Source: a virus
Virus record (IMG/VR): IMGVR_UViG_3300032246_001167
Span: 1 to 57,742 of that record
Length of the DNA stretch: 57,742 nt
Direction: 5' to 3' (one strand)
The position numbers and the translations under genes are program-made. Under the pieces are notes generated by a model. That model made no database searches. It saw only the letters and a program-made list of their open reading frames with translations, and was not told the DNA's origin. Position 1 is the first letter of the stretch. The number at the start of each line of letters is the position of its first letter. Shown one piece after another: positions 8,959-19,500 of this stretch.

Positions 8959-9792
8959 ATGGCAGCAGGCGGACAAACAGGTGGTATGGGCGGCGCACAA
9001 ACGGCAGCCCCTGGTGGCGGCACGGGCGTAGGTACTGGCCAACCACCGGCTATGGGTTCAATGCAAATGCCCTCGTATATGCAACAGCCCATGATGGGCA
9101 TGATGGGCGGTTATGGCGGCATGCGAGGTGGTATGCAACAACCCATGATGGGCGGCTATGGCCAGTCGCCGTTTATGGGTGGTGGTTTTGGTGGTGACTA
9201 TGGTGGTTATGGTCAATCACCGTTTATGGGCGGTATGCGTGGCCCGCGAGGCGGTATGGGCTTCAACCCGTACGGTGGCGGCATGGGCTTCAACCCCTAT
9301 GGCGGCATGAACAGGCCCTACGATGGCTTGTATAGCCCGCAGGAGCTGGCAGCCCGAGCAGCACCGGCATCGCCGGGCACTCAGTTTTACCCTAGCTCTA
9401 TGAGCAAACAAGATATTTTGGGGATGCGTTCGCTGGGCGATCAACAAATGCCACAAATGAACCCGCAGCAGGCCCAATATATAGCTAATGAAGGATACAG
9501 GTCCATACCCGCAGCCCCGCGAGCACCCATGACGCAGCAAGATTATCAAAACGCACAAAACCGTATGGGTCAGTTGTTTGGTATGCCTACTAGCGCGTTT
9601 TCGCAATTTGCGTCAAATGCACAAGCTCGACAACCCCAAACACTAAATGATATGTATGGCAACATGGCCACACTCCCGCAGGGATATGCGCGCGATTCAA
9701 GTGGGAATGTGGTGTTTTCTGACGCAGGAATCTCTCTCGCTCACGGTGTTATGTTAGCAAAAGGCGGGATCGCCAGTTTGATCAAAAAATGA
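8959..9792 (+). CDS. Low-complexity Met/Gly/Gln/Pro-rich virion-region protein (277 aa)
   Basis: I chose ATG at 8959, preceded by AAGGAGATAAAC, instead of an earlier in-frame start. Residues 1-120 are almost wholly Gly, Met, Gln, Tyr and Pro in imperfect repeats (QSPFMGG, GGMGFNPYGG). The second half is less repetitive (NPQQAQYIANEGYRSIP). It ends with AKGGIASLIKK, the GGIASL motif shared with the preceding gene. Probably intrinsically disordered; function unknown. Confidence 0.6.
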   Translation: MAAGGQTGGMGGAQTAAPGGGTGVGTGQPPAMGSMQMPSYMQQPMMGMMGGYGGMRGGMQQPMMGGYGQSPFMGGGFGGDYGGYGQSPFMGGMRGPRGGMGFNPYGGGMGFNPYGGMNRPYDGLYSPQELAARAAPASPGTQFYPSSMSKQDILGMRSLGDQQMPQMNPQQAQYIANEGYRSIPAAPRAPMTQQDYQNAQNRMGQLFGMPTSAFSQFASNAQARQPQTLNDMYGNMATLPQGYARDSSGNVVFSDAGISLAHGVMLAKGGIASLIKK

Positions 9793-10220
9793 ACCTTGTA
9801 CTCCGACCGGTAGATGCGGCCTACGTTAACCAGACGTGGCCGCTGGCGGAGCAGTACATTCGGGATGCTTTAACAAGTAGTCCAGACTTTCCCGACTGGG
9901 CTGCTAACTACAGAACGGAGCATGTGCAAGCGTTCTTGGCAGCCGGCACGTGGTTGTTGATTGTTGCGGTAGATGAAGAAGCAAACGTACATGGTGCATG
10001 CACGGTGTCGTTCATGAACTATCCGTTGCACCGTGTAGCTTTCATTACTTCTATTGGCGGCAAGCTCGTTTCCAATCAGAATACGTTTGAACAACTGAAG
10101 CGCATACTACAAGCGTACGGCGCAACAAAGATCCAAGGTTATGGTCGCGAGTCTATTGTCAGACTGTGGAAGCGCTATAACTTTGAACCTAGGAATACTC
10201 TTGTAGAGGTGCTGTTATGA
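9789..10220 (+). CDS. GNAT acetyltransferase-like protein (143 aa)
   Basis: Short alpha/beta protein beginning LVLRPVDAAYVNQTWPLAEQ, the usual GNAT first strand and helix, followed by WLLIVAVDEEANVHGACTVS and a C-terminal KRILQAYGATKIQGYGRESI, then W and NFEPRNTLVEV. Small GNAT-like proteins occur inside podovirus virion gene clusters, where acetylation has not generally been shown. Overlaps of 4 bp on both sides place it in the virion operon. A structural GNAT fold without activity is equally possible. Confidence 0.55.
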   Translation: MNLVLRPVDAAYVNQTWPLAEQYIRDALTSSPDFPDWAANYRTEHVQAFLAAGTWLLIVAVDEEANVHGACTVSFMNYPLHRVAFITSIGGKLVSNQNTFEQLKRILQAYGATKIQGYGRESIVRLWKRYNFEPRNTLVEVLL

Positions 10221-12001
10221 GCTATTCGCGCAGACAAATAGAAGCGCTTGGTGAGCCGCTTGGCGATAGCGTTACCCGCAAAGAAGCGGGTCGTATTGTT
10301 TATGGCGGCGGCGGTGGTAGTCCTGGCCCACAGACGGTCACTCAAACGACTTCCAATATCCCAGACTGGATGCGTCCGCAAGTCGAGACGCTTCTTGGCG
10401 CTGGTATGCAACAGCTGTTCCAAACTGAGCCGGTTAAAGATGCCAAAGGCAATGTGACTGGGCAAAAAATTGTCGGGATGAAATCGTACACCCCGTACAG
10501 CAAAAACCCGGAAGATTACGTTGCTGGCTTTAACCCACTGCAGCAGCAGGTTCAGGCAAATGCAGCCAACTTACAAGTCCCCGGTCAATTTAATCAAGCG
10601 ACGCAACTAGCCAATCAAGCTGGTCAGGGTGCAATGATGACGCCCGATCAAGCCATGATGTATGGTCAAGCCGGGTATAACTCTGGCATGGCTGGCCAGG
10701 GTTTGGGCCTTCAAGCCTATCAAAACGCAGCACAGCAAGCGGGTACAGCTCAAGGCGCCGCTTATGGCTATGGCGGTCAAGGCGCAGGCTATGGAGCGCA
10801 GGCTGCAGGTCTAGCTCCACAGGCGCAAGGATACGGCAGGCAGGGCGCTGGCTATGGACAGACGGCCGCTGATATTGGTCTTATGGGTTTGCAAGCCCAA
10901 GACTACGGCATGGGCGTTGGTCAACAAGCCCGCAACTATGCAAACCAGGCAGCCATGGCAGGTCAGCAGTACGCCATGAATGCAACAGATCCCAACGCCA
11001 TCCAGGCGTACATGTCTCCGTTTCAACAAAATGTTGTGCAGGGACAATTGCTTGAGGCGCAACGTCAAGCCGATATAGCCAAGATGCAGCGCAAAGCTCA
11101 GTTTGGCCGTGCTGGTGCGCTAAGTGGTTCTGCCAGAGCAATTGAGGATGCGGAAGCAGACCGAAACTTGGCAACTCAGAAGAACGCCATCATGGCGCAA
11201 GGTTTGCAAAACGCATTCCAAAACGCCCAACAAGCGCAGCAATTTGGATCAACATTGGGATTGCAAGGATTGGCTGGCGCTCAGGCCGGTCTAGGCACAG
11301 CGCTTCAAGGCGGTCAACTTGGTTTGTCAGGTATTGGCCAAGCCATCTCGGGCCAACAAGCCGGCATGCAAGGCGCTGGCGTTGGCCTTCAGGGTCTTGG
11401 TCAAGCAGGTCAACTGTATGGCTTGGGCATGCAAGGCTCCGGTCTCGGCTTGCAGGGCGTTGGTCAGGCCATAAACGCTGGCCAACTTGGATTGCAAGGT
11501 GCCGGAGTTGGTTTGCAAGGTACCGGTCAGGGCATGCAGGGCGCTGGCTACGGACTGCAAGGCGTTCAAGGCGCACAAGCGGGTTATGGCCTTGGCGGAA
11601 CCCTGGCACAAATCCTTGGCGGCCTGGGTACGCAACAGCTGGCTGGGCAAACGGGCGTTCTTAATTTTCAGAATCAAATTGGTGGGCAACAGCAACAACA
11701 AGTTCAAAACGTCATCAATCAGGCTATTTCGGATTATGCGCAAGCACAAAACTATCCGATGCAGCAGTTGAATTCGTTTAACGCGTTGCTCCGAGGGTAT
11801 GTAGTGCCGGGCCAAACAGCTACGCAATATCAAGCGCCGCCCAGCACTGCATCACAGCTGGCATCAGCAGGTGTAGGCGCGTACGGTTTGTCGCAACTTG
11901 CCGGCATGCTTGGTGGTGGTAAGAAGAAAGGCGGCGTCATCAAGACTGGTGGCATCGAGCAATTAGCTATGCGGCGCGCTCTGCGGGGAGGAAAGCAATG
12001 A
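10217..12001 (+). CDS. Gln/Gly/Ala-rich internal-virion-like protein (594 aa)
   Basis: The ordered N-terminal part contains NIPDWMRPQVETLLGAGMQQ and FNPLQQQVQANAA. The central block DPNAIQAYMSPFQQNVVQGQ followed by QFGRAGALSGSARA is a signature I recall in phage internal or tail proteins. About residues 355-475 are tandem glycine/glutamine repeats built on GLQG (GAGVGLQG, GSGLGLQG). The C-terminus is basic (GGKKKGGVIKTGGIEQL). The composition suggests an elongated flexible protein, perhaps part of an ejection conduit. Confidence 0.55.
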   Translation: MSYSRRQIEALGEPLGDSVTRKEAGRIVYGGGGGSPGPQTVTQTTSNIPDWMRPQVETLLGAGMQQLFQTEPVKDAKGNVTGQKIVGMKSYTPYSKNPEDYVAGFNPLQQQVQANAANLQVPGQFNQATQLANQAGQGAMMTPDQAMMYGQAGYNSGMAGQGLGLQAYQNAAQQAGTAQGAAYGYGGQGAGYGAQAAGLAPQAQGYGRQGAGYGQTAADIGLMGLQAQDYGMGVGQQARNYANQAAMAGQQYAMNATDPNAIQAYMSPFQQNVVQGQLLEAQRQADIAKMQRKAQFGRAGALSGSARAIEDAEADRNLATQKNAIMAQGLQNAFQNAQQAQQFGSTLGLQGLAGAQAGLGTALQGGQLGLSGIGQAISGQQAGMQGAGVGLQGLGQAGQLYGLGMQGSGLGLQGVGQAINAGQLGLQGAGVGLQGTGQGMQGAGYGLQGVQGAQAGYGLGGTLAQILGGLGTQQLAGQTGVLNFQNQIGGQQQQQVQNVINQAISDYAQAQNYPMQQLNSFNALLRGYVVPGQTATQYQAPPSTASQLASAGVGAYGLSQLAGMLGGGKKKGGVIKTGGIEQLAMRRALRGGKQ

Positions 12002-13524
12002 GCATCGTTAGTCAGATCCTCGCCAATCCTGACCGTTACTCGGTGCAGGAGCTTCAACAGGGCATGCAAAGCGGCATGATCCCAGGCTATGTAGCCATCC
12101 CGCTTATTCAAGACAAAGTCAAAAAACAGCAGCGCATGCAGATGGCCATGCAAGGCCAAGGCGCTCCGGGCGAAGATGCCCCGACTGTTGCTGAAGATGT
12201 TCTTCAACAAGCCGATCAGTCGCAAGGTCTGCCAATGTTGGAATCCAACCTACCAGCTGAAGAGCAGTCCTATGCACCCGGCGGTATCGTCGCGTTTGAG
12301 CACGGCGGCCCGGTCAAGCATTTCAAAGTGGGCGGTCTTGATATCGACCCAGAGGATTACGCCAGTTTTGGCGCTAGGGAGTTGTTGGGCCAGGACTATG
12401 TGGATACCTCCAAGGGTATTGCTGCGCTTGAGCCATATGCCAATCTGGATGATGACACCAACCCATCTGGCGGTTTGGCTGACGAGGTTCGCCGCAACAT
12501 GGCGGTTATGCGTCAGTTTTATGGCGAAGCACCTAGCAGCAAAGAAGATATTGGCAAGTTGCGCACTCTCTTGGAGCAGCGTTCAGCACAAGCAGCAGAA
12601 GACGCCAAGACGGCAAAAGAGCGCAACATTATTGGACTGTTGGCTAACATTGCAGCCAATCCATCACAGTACTCAAGCGTAGCCATTGGTTCTGGTACAG
12701 CTAAGAGCCTGCCTGAGTTTGCCGCAGCTGAAGCAGCGCAACGCAAACAGCAGATGGACGACGCAATGGCTGGCCTGTCGCTTACCAAAGCAGAACGTGA
12801 AGAAGCCCTGGCAGGTCTGCCGGGCGCTTTGCAACTTACTGGCTACGGTGCGGACACGGAAGCCAAGAAGGCAGCAGCCAGAGCAAAGGTTGCAATAGCA
12901 CGCATCAACGCAAACAAAGAAAGGTACGGTGGTTTTGACATCCAAGCCATGACTGCTCGTGCAAACGCCATGGCCTTTGAACAGTTTGACAAGCCACTTG
13001 ATCAGCTTGGCCCCAAAGAAAAGGCGAAGGTTTTGGGCGCGGCGGCAACAGCGCAACAGCGAGATAAGCAGGCAGCGCAGTTTGATGCCAATGCAATTAG
13101 AAATGCACTTGGTCTGGGCAACCTAGGTCTCCAGCAATCCAACATTAACCACGAAGCATACTCAGCTTCACTTGCGTCGTTTGACAGAAACAAAGCCACG
13201 GACCGCAGAATCCAGCGTAATTACGACGCAATTGAAAAACAGTTTGGCACTGATGTTGCATTGGATTGGAAAAATAACCAAGTTGCGGCTATTTACAACG
13301 CTAACCCTGGCATTCCGCAAAGACTTCCAATGAAGCAGTTGCCAGAAGGCGTTGCCGCGTTGGTGCAAAAGAAGGGCGGAGAGGCGCCTGCACCAGCCAC
13401 TGCACCTAAGGCCGCCGGTTCAAGTACACTGTCTGCTGTAGACCAGAAGGCTTTGGAATGGGCAAACGCAAACCCCAAAGATCCAAGAGCCGATCAGATT
13501 AAAGCGAGACTAGGAAGCAGGTAA
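11998..13524 (+). CDS. Internal-virion-like helical protein (508 aa)
   Basis: Begins SIVSQILANPDRYSVQELQQ and is mostly helical, Ala/Gln-rich, with a proline-alanine linker before the C-terminus. Residues about 92-115 hold the glycine motif APGGIVAFEHGGPVKHFKVG, related to the GGIA motif of neighbouring proteins. It overlaps the previous gene by 4 bp and its stop touches the start of the giant protein gene, so the three are probably made together. Function is inferred from position only. Confidence 0.55.
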   Translation: MSIVSQILANPDRYSVQELQQGMQSGMIPGYVAIPLIQDKVKKQQRMQMAMQGQGAPGEDAPTVAEDVLQQADQSQGLPMLESNLPAEEQSYAPGGIVAFEHGGPVKHFKVGGLDIDPEDYASFGARELLGQDYVDTSKGIAALEPYANLDDDTNPSGGLADEVRRNMAVMRQFYGEAPSSKEDIGKLRTLLEQRSAQAAEDAKTAKERNIIGLLANIAANPSQYSSVAIGSGTAKSLPEFAAAEAAQRKQQMDDAMAGLSLTKAEREEALAGLPGALQLTGYGADTEAKKAAARAKVAIARINANKERYGGFDIQAMTARANAMAFEQFDKPLDQLGPKEKAKVLGAAATAQQRDKQAAQFDANAIRNALGLGNLGLQQSNINHEAYSASLASFDRNKATDRRIQRNYDAIEKQFGTDVALDWKNNQVAAIYNANPGIPQRLPMKQLPEGVAALVQKKGGEAPAPATAPKAAGSSTLSAVDQKALEWANANPKDPRADQIKARLGSR

Positions 13525-16500
13525 TGGCTTTTGACCCCGATGCTTATCTGCGTGAAAAATCAAAGCCTGAGTTTGACCCTGATGAGTATCTAAGCACAAC
13601 GCCATCAGAGCCCTTTGATCCTGACGCATACCTAGCCTCTACCAAAAAGGCAGAGCCCAGCTTTTTTGACCGTGCCAAAACAGCGGTAACCGACTTTTTC
13701 ACGCCGCATCCCAGCAAAGATGCTGGGCCCGCCATGCTCACGCCTGAAGAAGAGGTGATGGGCGCTGTTGCTGCAGCCCCTCCTCAAGCTGCCCCCAAGG
13801 TTGCACCGCCCCCGCCGGCGCCGATGGTTTATAAGAACCGCCGCGAAGCTTTGGATGACGCGGTCAACATGCTTGAAGAAGGCTTTGACCAGAAGAAAGT
13901 AATCGAGGCATTCCAAAAGCTCAATGTGCCTTGGGATGAGATTGTTAAGTACGGCAAGTCACGTGGCAGCGAGTACTTTGCACCAGGCATCCCGGCCACT
14001 GCAGAGCAAAAGCGTCGTGCTGCTGCAGCACCTCCGGCACCGGTATCGGAGCTGAAGCCCGGTCCTGAGCCGACTTACCTTGAAGGTGCAATGAACGCGT
14101 TTAAGCGCGGAAAAGCCAACATGTCCGATGTAGCAACCGGGATGTTGTTTGAAAGTCGCGTTCTCAACCCAGACGAAGCAGGGCAGATCCTGGCTCGCAA
14201 TGCAAATCAACGCGCTGCAGCTGCACCTTCTTATGAAGTGCAAAAGGGCATGGAGGCCATTGGCAGCGCCAAGACTTATGGCGAAGCAGTAGATGCCCTG
14301 TGGAACAACAAGAGCGCGACTCTAACAATGTTAGTCGACTCGCTGTTTCAAACGGCACCGACTCTTGGAGCGACGGCCGTTGCGGCGCCGCTGGGTGCAT
14401 TGTCACGTTTTGTCTCGACCTTTGGCGCGTCGGGCTCAATGGAATATGCGGGCGTTATCAATGACGTTTTGAATGAAAACGGCGTTGACCTGCGTAACCC
14501 GTCGGCCATTTCCAAGGCATTGAGTGACCCCAAAGTGTTGGAGCAGATGAAAGACAAGGGCATGAAGCGTGGCCTTGTCGTTGGTTTGTTTGATGGTCTT
14601 ACCGCTGGCATTGCTAGTTCTTTCATGAGGCCGGCCGAGGAAATCATTGCGGCCAACAAACTTACGGGCATGCAAGCCAAGAAAGTTGCGGCTGCCACGT
14701 GGGCAAAAGAACTGTCTTTGCAAATGGCTGGCGGTGCCGGTGGTGAATTTGCCGCACAACAGATCACTGGCGAAAACAAACCAGCCGACGTGATCATGGA
14801 AGCGCTAGCGGAAGGCCTAACCGCTCCAGCAGAAGTCATAAGCGCCATGCAAGCTGGCAAAGCCCCTCCGGCTCCAGCAGCAGAAGTCCCGCCGCAAGCA
14901 CCGCCACCTGAGCCCCCGCAAACGCCTCCTAGCCGGGTTGAGCCATTTGTTGGTGAAGAACCGCCAGCCCCAGCGCCAGCCCCCACGGAAGGTATCCCCG
15001 GCATTGTGTCGGCAGCGGAGACCATTCCAGAATCAACTGCTGACCTGACTGAGGAAGAGCAGAACCTTGTTACTGGCTACCTGGCCACTGGGTTTAGCGA
15101 AGAGGAAGCGTTTGACCGGATCATGAAGCGCCGGGAGCGTAAGGGTGGAACTCGTGCCCTGCCTCCAGTTGAAACGCCGATGCCGCCGGTTCAGGCAGAG
15201 CCCAAGCTTCCTGAGCTGCCTTCTAATGAAACAGCAGCTGTCGGCATGCCAACGGTTGAGGTGCCGCTCAAAGATTTGACCCTCTCTAAAGATGTGCCGC
15301 AGTTCAAGATGGGCGCCAATGAGAAGGGCGTGGTTGAGCCTCTTGGCGGCAAGTTTGAGCGCACTGGGGTCGCGCCCATTCAAGTGTGGCGTCGCAACGA
15401 TGGCAGCCTAGAGGTCATCTCTGGTCGGCACCGTTTGGATCTGGCTCGCCGCAGTGGTGAAACAACCATCCCGGCACAGATTCACGATGAGGCCCAAGGC
15501 TTCACGCCGCAGATGGCAGCCGTGTTGGATGCCGAGCTGAACATCCGTGATGGACAAGGAAAGGTCAAAGACTATGTCAATTACTTCAAAGCGTCCGGGA
15601 TCACCCCGCAAGATGCCGAGTCAAGAGGACTTCTGGCAAGAGCAACGGGCAAAAGGGCTTTCACCGTCGCATCTCAGGGCAGTGATGAACTCATTGCCGC
15701 AGTTCGTAACGACCAAGTCCCCGATGAAGCGGCGTACTTCATCGCGCTAAACGCACCTAACGACTCACGTCTTCAGGGCGTGGGTCTGCAGGCTGTCATG
15801 GATGGCAAGTCGGCCAACATTGCGGTCAACACGATGCAAGCCGTCAAGGCGTTGGGCATAGAGAACAACACCACGACGGACATGTTTGGCTTTGACGACA
15901 GCGCTTTGAAAGAAGCGCAAGCCATGGCACAAGTCGCGGCTCGCAAGCAAAGAGAAATCCAAACTCGCCTATCGGCTATCAGCGGTGCAGCCAAGAACCC
16001 GGCGATCGCCAAAGCAGAAGGCATCGACATCCGCGACCCTAACGCTGTTAATCAGCGCATCCAAGAGCTGCGCCAGATGAAGGCAGCTTGGGATAACTGG
16101 TCGACCAACCCGGACCTGATTGGCGAGATCCGCCAGGCTCGCGGTGTTGAAGCTCCCTCACTTACTTTGCGTGGTGAAACGGAAGAAGAGATCCGTGCGC
16201 GTGAAGAAGCAGCTGCAGCAGAGGAGCGTCGCCGCCGGGCTGAAGAAGATGCTGCTAAGAAGGCAGAGCAAGAGGCAGCAGAGCGTGCTCGTGCTGAGCA
16301 GACCGTTGGCCTATTTGAGCTGGGCCAGACCGCAGACCAACAATTGTCTGGCATGGGCGACCTGTTCGCCTCGCAAGAACCGGCTGTTGCGAAAGAGAAG
16401 CCAGCTGAGACAAAGGTCGAGCCTACTGGTGCAGCGCGATTGGTGATGGACAGGGCTCAACGCCTTGCTAATGCTGAAAATAACTTCCGCACATCAGTCA

Positions 16501-19500
16501 TGGAACAGTTTGGCCTGACGGCTGAACAGGCCGACGCGGCGCTACAAAAACTGATTAAGGAAAAGCTGGTTACGCTGAACCCAGATACCGGCCAGGCCGA
16601 CCTGAAGACCGGTGCAGCTTGGGACCGCGATGTCATGCTGCGCGCAGCTGGCGCTGAAGAAGAGCCAAAGGAAGAGCGCAAGCCCGGCGCTACTGATGAC
16701 GAAATCAAGAAGGTCGGTGAGGTCTTTGAAGGTGCTCAAGAGAGCCAGGTCGAAGACGACTTTGAAATTCACCACCTCTTTGATCCTCCCGCAAAGGAGG
16801 ACATTGTTCGCCTGAGCGAGAAGGAAGACTTCCTTACGCCCGAGCAAGCCAAGGCCAAGATTGCCGAGTGGCGCAAGAACGCCGAAGAGCAAGACAAGAA
16901 GGGTCGGGCTAAAGGGCAGATGAACCCCAACTCCGACAAGGTGGTTCTGTCGTTGTTTGACCTGACCGGTGCTTGGAGTGAGCCGTGGGTTGAGGCCGGT
17001 TATCAGGTCTACCGCTTTGACATTCAAGACAAGTGGACGATGAAGGACGAGACCACTGGCGAAGAGGTCAACCTTGGTGACATCAACCAGTTCAGCGTCA
17101 AGTATTTCCAAGACCTCTTTGGCGACTTTGAGGGTAACGACGTCTACGCCATCCTGGCTGCCTGTCCGTGTACAGACTTTGCTTCTAGTGGAGCGCGTCA
17201 CTTCAAGGCCAAGGACGCTAACGGCAAGACGATGGACTCCATCAACCTTGTCAAAAAGACACTGGCCGTTATTGATTACTGGAAGCCTTCCATCTGGGCT
17301 ATTGAAAACCCGGTAGGCCGGATTGAAAAGTTGGGCGGTCTTCCCCCATGGCGGATGTCGTTTGACCCGTACATGTTTGGCGACCCGTATACCAAGAAGA
17401 CTTTGCTGTGGGGCCGCTTCAACGCCGACCTGCCGACTGCTCCTGTTGAACCCACCGAGGGTTCCAAGATGCACCGTCAGTACGGCGGCAAGTCTTTGGC
17501 TACCAAGAACGCCCGCAGCGTTACACCGGAAGGTTTTGCCTATGCGTTCTTCCAAGCCAACAACGCCATCGACAACCCGGTGCTGGCAATCGCTGGCAAG
17601 TATGACCGCCTAGATCGTGACCTTATTCAACAGGCGTTGGATGCTGGCCTTACGGAATACGAAATCCAGCAGTTGGTTGATGACCCGTACTATTTTGATG
17701 GCGACGACGAGGCGGCAGAGAACGCCCTGCGTGCAGCTATTGCGGAGAAGAAATCGCAAAAGCCGGCTGTTGCGAAAGAAAAGCCCACAGAAGAAAAGGA
17801 CCTCTTTGGCGAGCCCACCGAAGAGGCTTTGAAAGCGCAAGCCAGAGAGCTGATGAATACGAAGGTTCGTATTTATGCGTCTGGCATGTCTGCTATCAGC
17901 GATTTGTCTAGGGCTGGCCGTGGCGCTGGCGGTCTTGATCTCAAGGGCGTTGGCGTGGATGTTGGCGAGCTGTCGGCTAACGCCATCAACATGCTTGCCC
18001 ACACGATTGTTAATTTTAACGGTGCCGCGTTTATCGACTCCGGCGCGTTCGGTGCGTTTAGGCGTGGCCTGAAGTCAGGGACCATTACGCCCATTAACTT
18101 TGACAACGTGCTCAAAAAGTACGACGCCATCATTGATGCCGTTGGCCAGACGGCAGAAGAGAATGGTGGGGATTGGTCTGATGTGCCCAACAAGCCGATG
18201 CTCGTCATGCCTGACGTTGTTGGCGACCAAACCGCCTCTCTGGCTGAGCTGAAGAAGCATCTGCGGTGGGTCAAGACTGAGCTCAAACTTAACCATCTGC
18301 AGCTGATCGTCCCGTTGCAACGCGGTGACCTGTCTCTAAGCGATGCCTACAAGGCAATCGTCGACATGCTGGGCACCGATAACTTTGTGGTTGGCATCCC
18401 ATCCAACGCAGCTGCCATCACGCCGCAGGAACTTGAGGCGTTCCTCCGTGAGTCCAAGCCCAAGGCTATTCACATCCTGGGTGCTGGTTCTGAAAAGAAT
18501 CTGCTGCCCCGACTAATCAGTGCCATCAACGCAGGCGTAGCGGACACCACCAAGATCACGGCTGATGCCTCGCCTATCCGTAGCGCTGTGTTGGCCGCAG
18601 TTGCCAACGGGGCAAAACGCGGTGATGCCATTGAACAGTTTGTGTTTGATGAGCGTGACCCGGCCCTTCTAAGGGATCTTGAACGAGCAAAAGCCGAGCC
18701 TGCCGCACCAGCAGCTCCGGTGGAAGCAGTTGCCGAAGAGCCTGTTGCGCCCGCCGAGAAACCAGCCAAGGCACCAAAGGTAGCCAAAGAAAAGCTGCCC
18801 TATACGCCTGAGCAACGCAAGGAAGCAGAGGGTCACGCCGAAGAAATTAAGGGTGATCTGTTCTGGCAGAAGGGCGACTACGCTCTGGTGCGCACCTATT
18901 CACTGACCGGCGACACCATTTACATACCCACAATGGGTTCTAGAAGGGCGATGGTTGTAGACGTCAGGTCGTTTACCAACAAAGCCCTGCCTGAAGACAT
19001 TAAGCAGGAGATGCTTGCGGCTAGAGAACAAGCCGAGCGCGAAGCTGAGATCCGTCACGAGTTTGCTCCGTTCATCAAGTTCAAGGATGGGATTGCTCTA
19101 TCTGAAGACATTCCAGACAACCTGGCTGGCGTCATCCGTGGGTGGAAGGATCTTCTCAAGCTGGATGCGCCGATCTATGTATCCACGATTGAGGATGCAA
19201 GACGCAACAAGAACAATTTCACTGGTCCGCATCGCCGCATCGGGTCTGGCACGATCAATGAAAACGATGCCGGCTCTATGCGCCGCATGAATGATGGCAG
19301 CTATTACATCCTGTTCACCAAGTCGACCAGCCCAACCGTCATGCTGGAAATTTTGGGCCACGAGCTTGGGCACTTGCATCAAGCGTTGGTGTTCGACAGA
19401 GCGCCCCGTGAAACTCAGCAAGCCATCAGAGATGCGCATAAAAATTGGTTGGCATCCCAAAAGGGCAAAACCGCCAAAGAGCTAGTTGCCTCTATGCGTG

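Noticed and set aside
16542-17555. A 337-codon minus-strand open frame inside the giant gene
   Set aside because: The opposite frame encodes the clear methyltransferase-like motifs; the minus frame has no recognisable domain and no ribosome site. It is a shadow of GC-biased codons.
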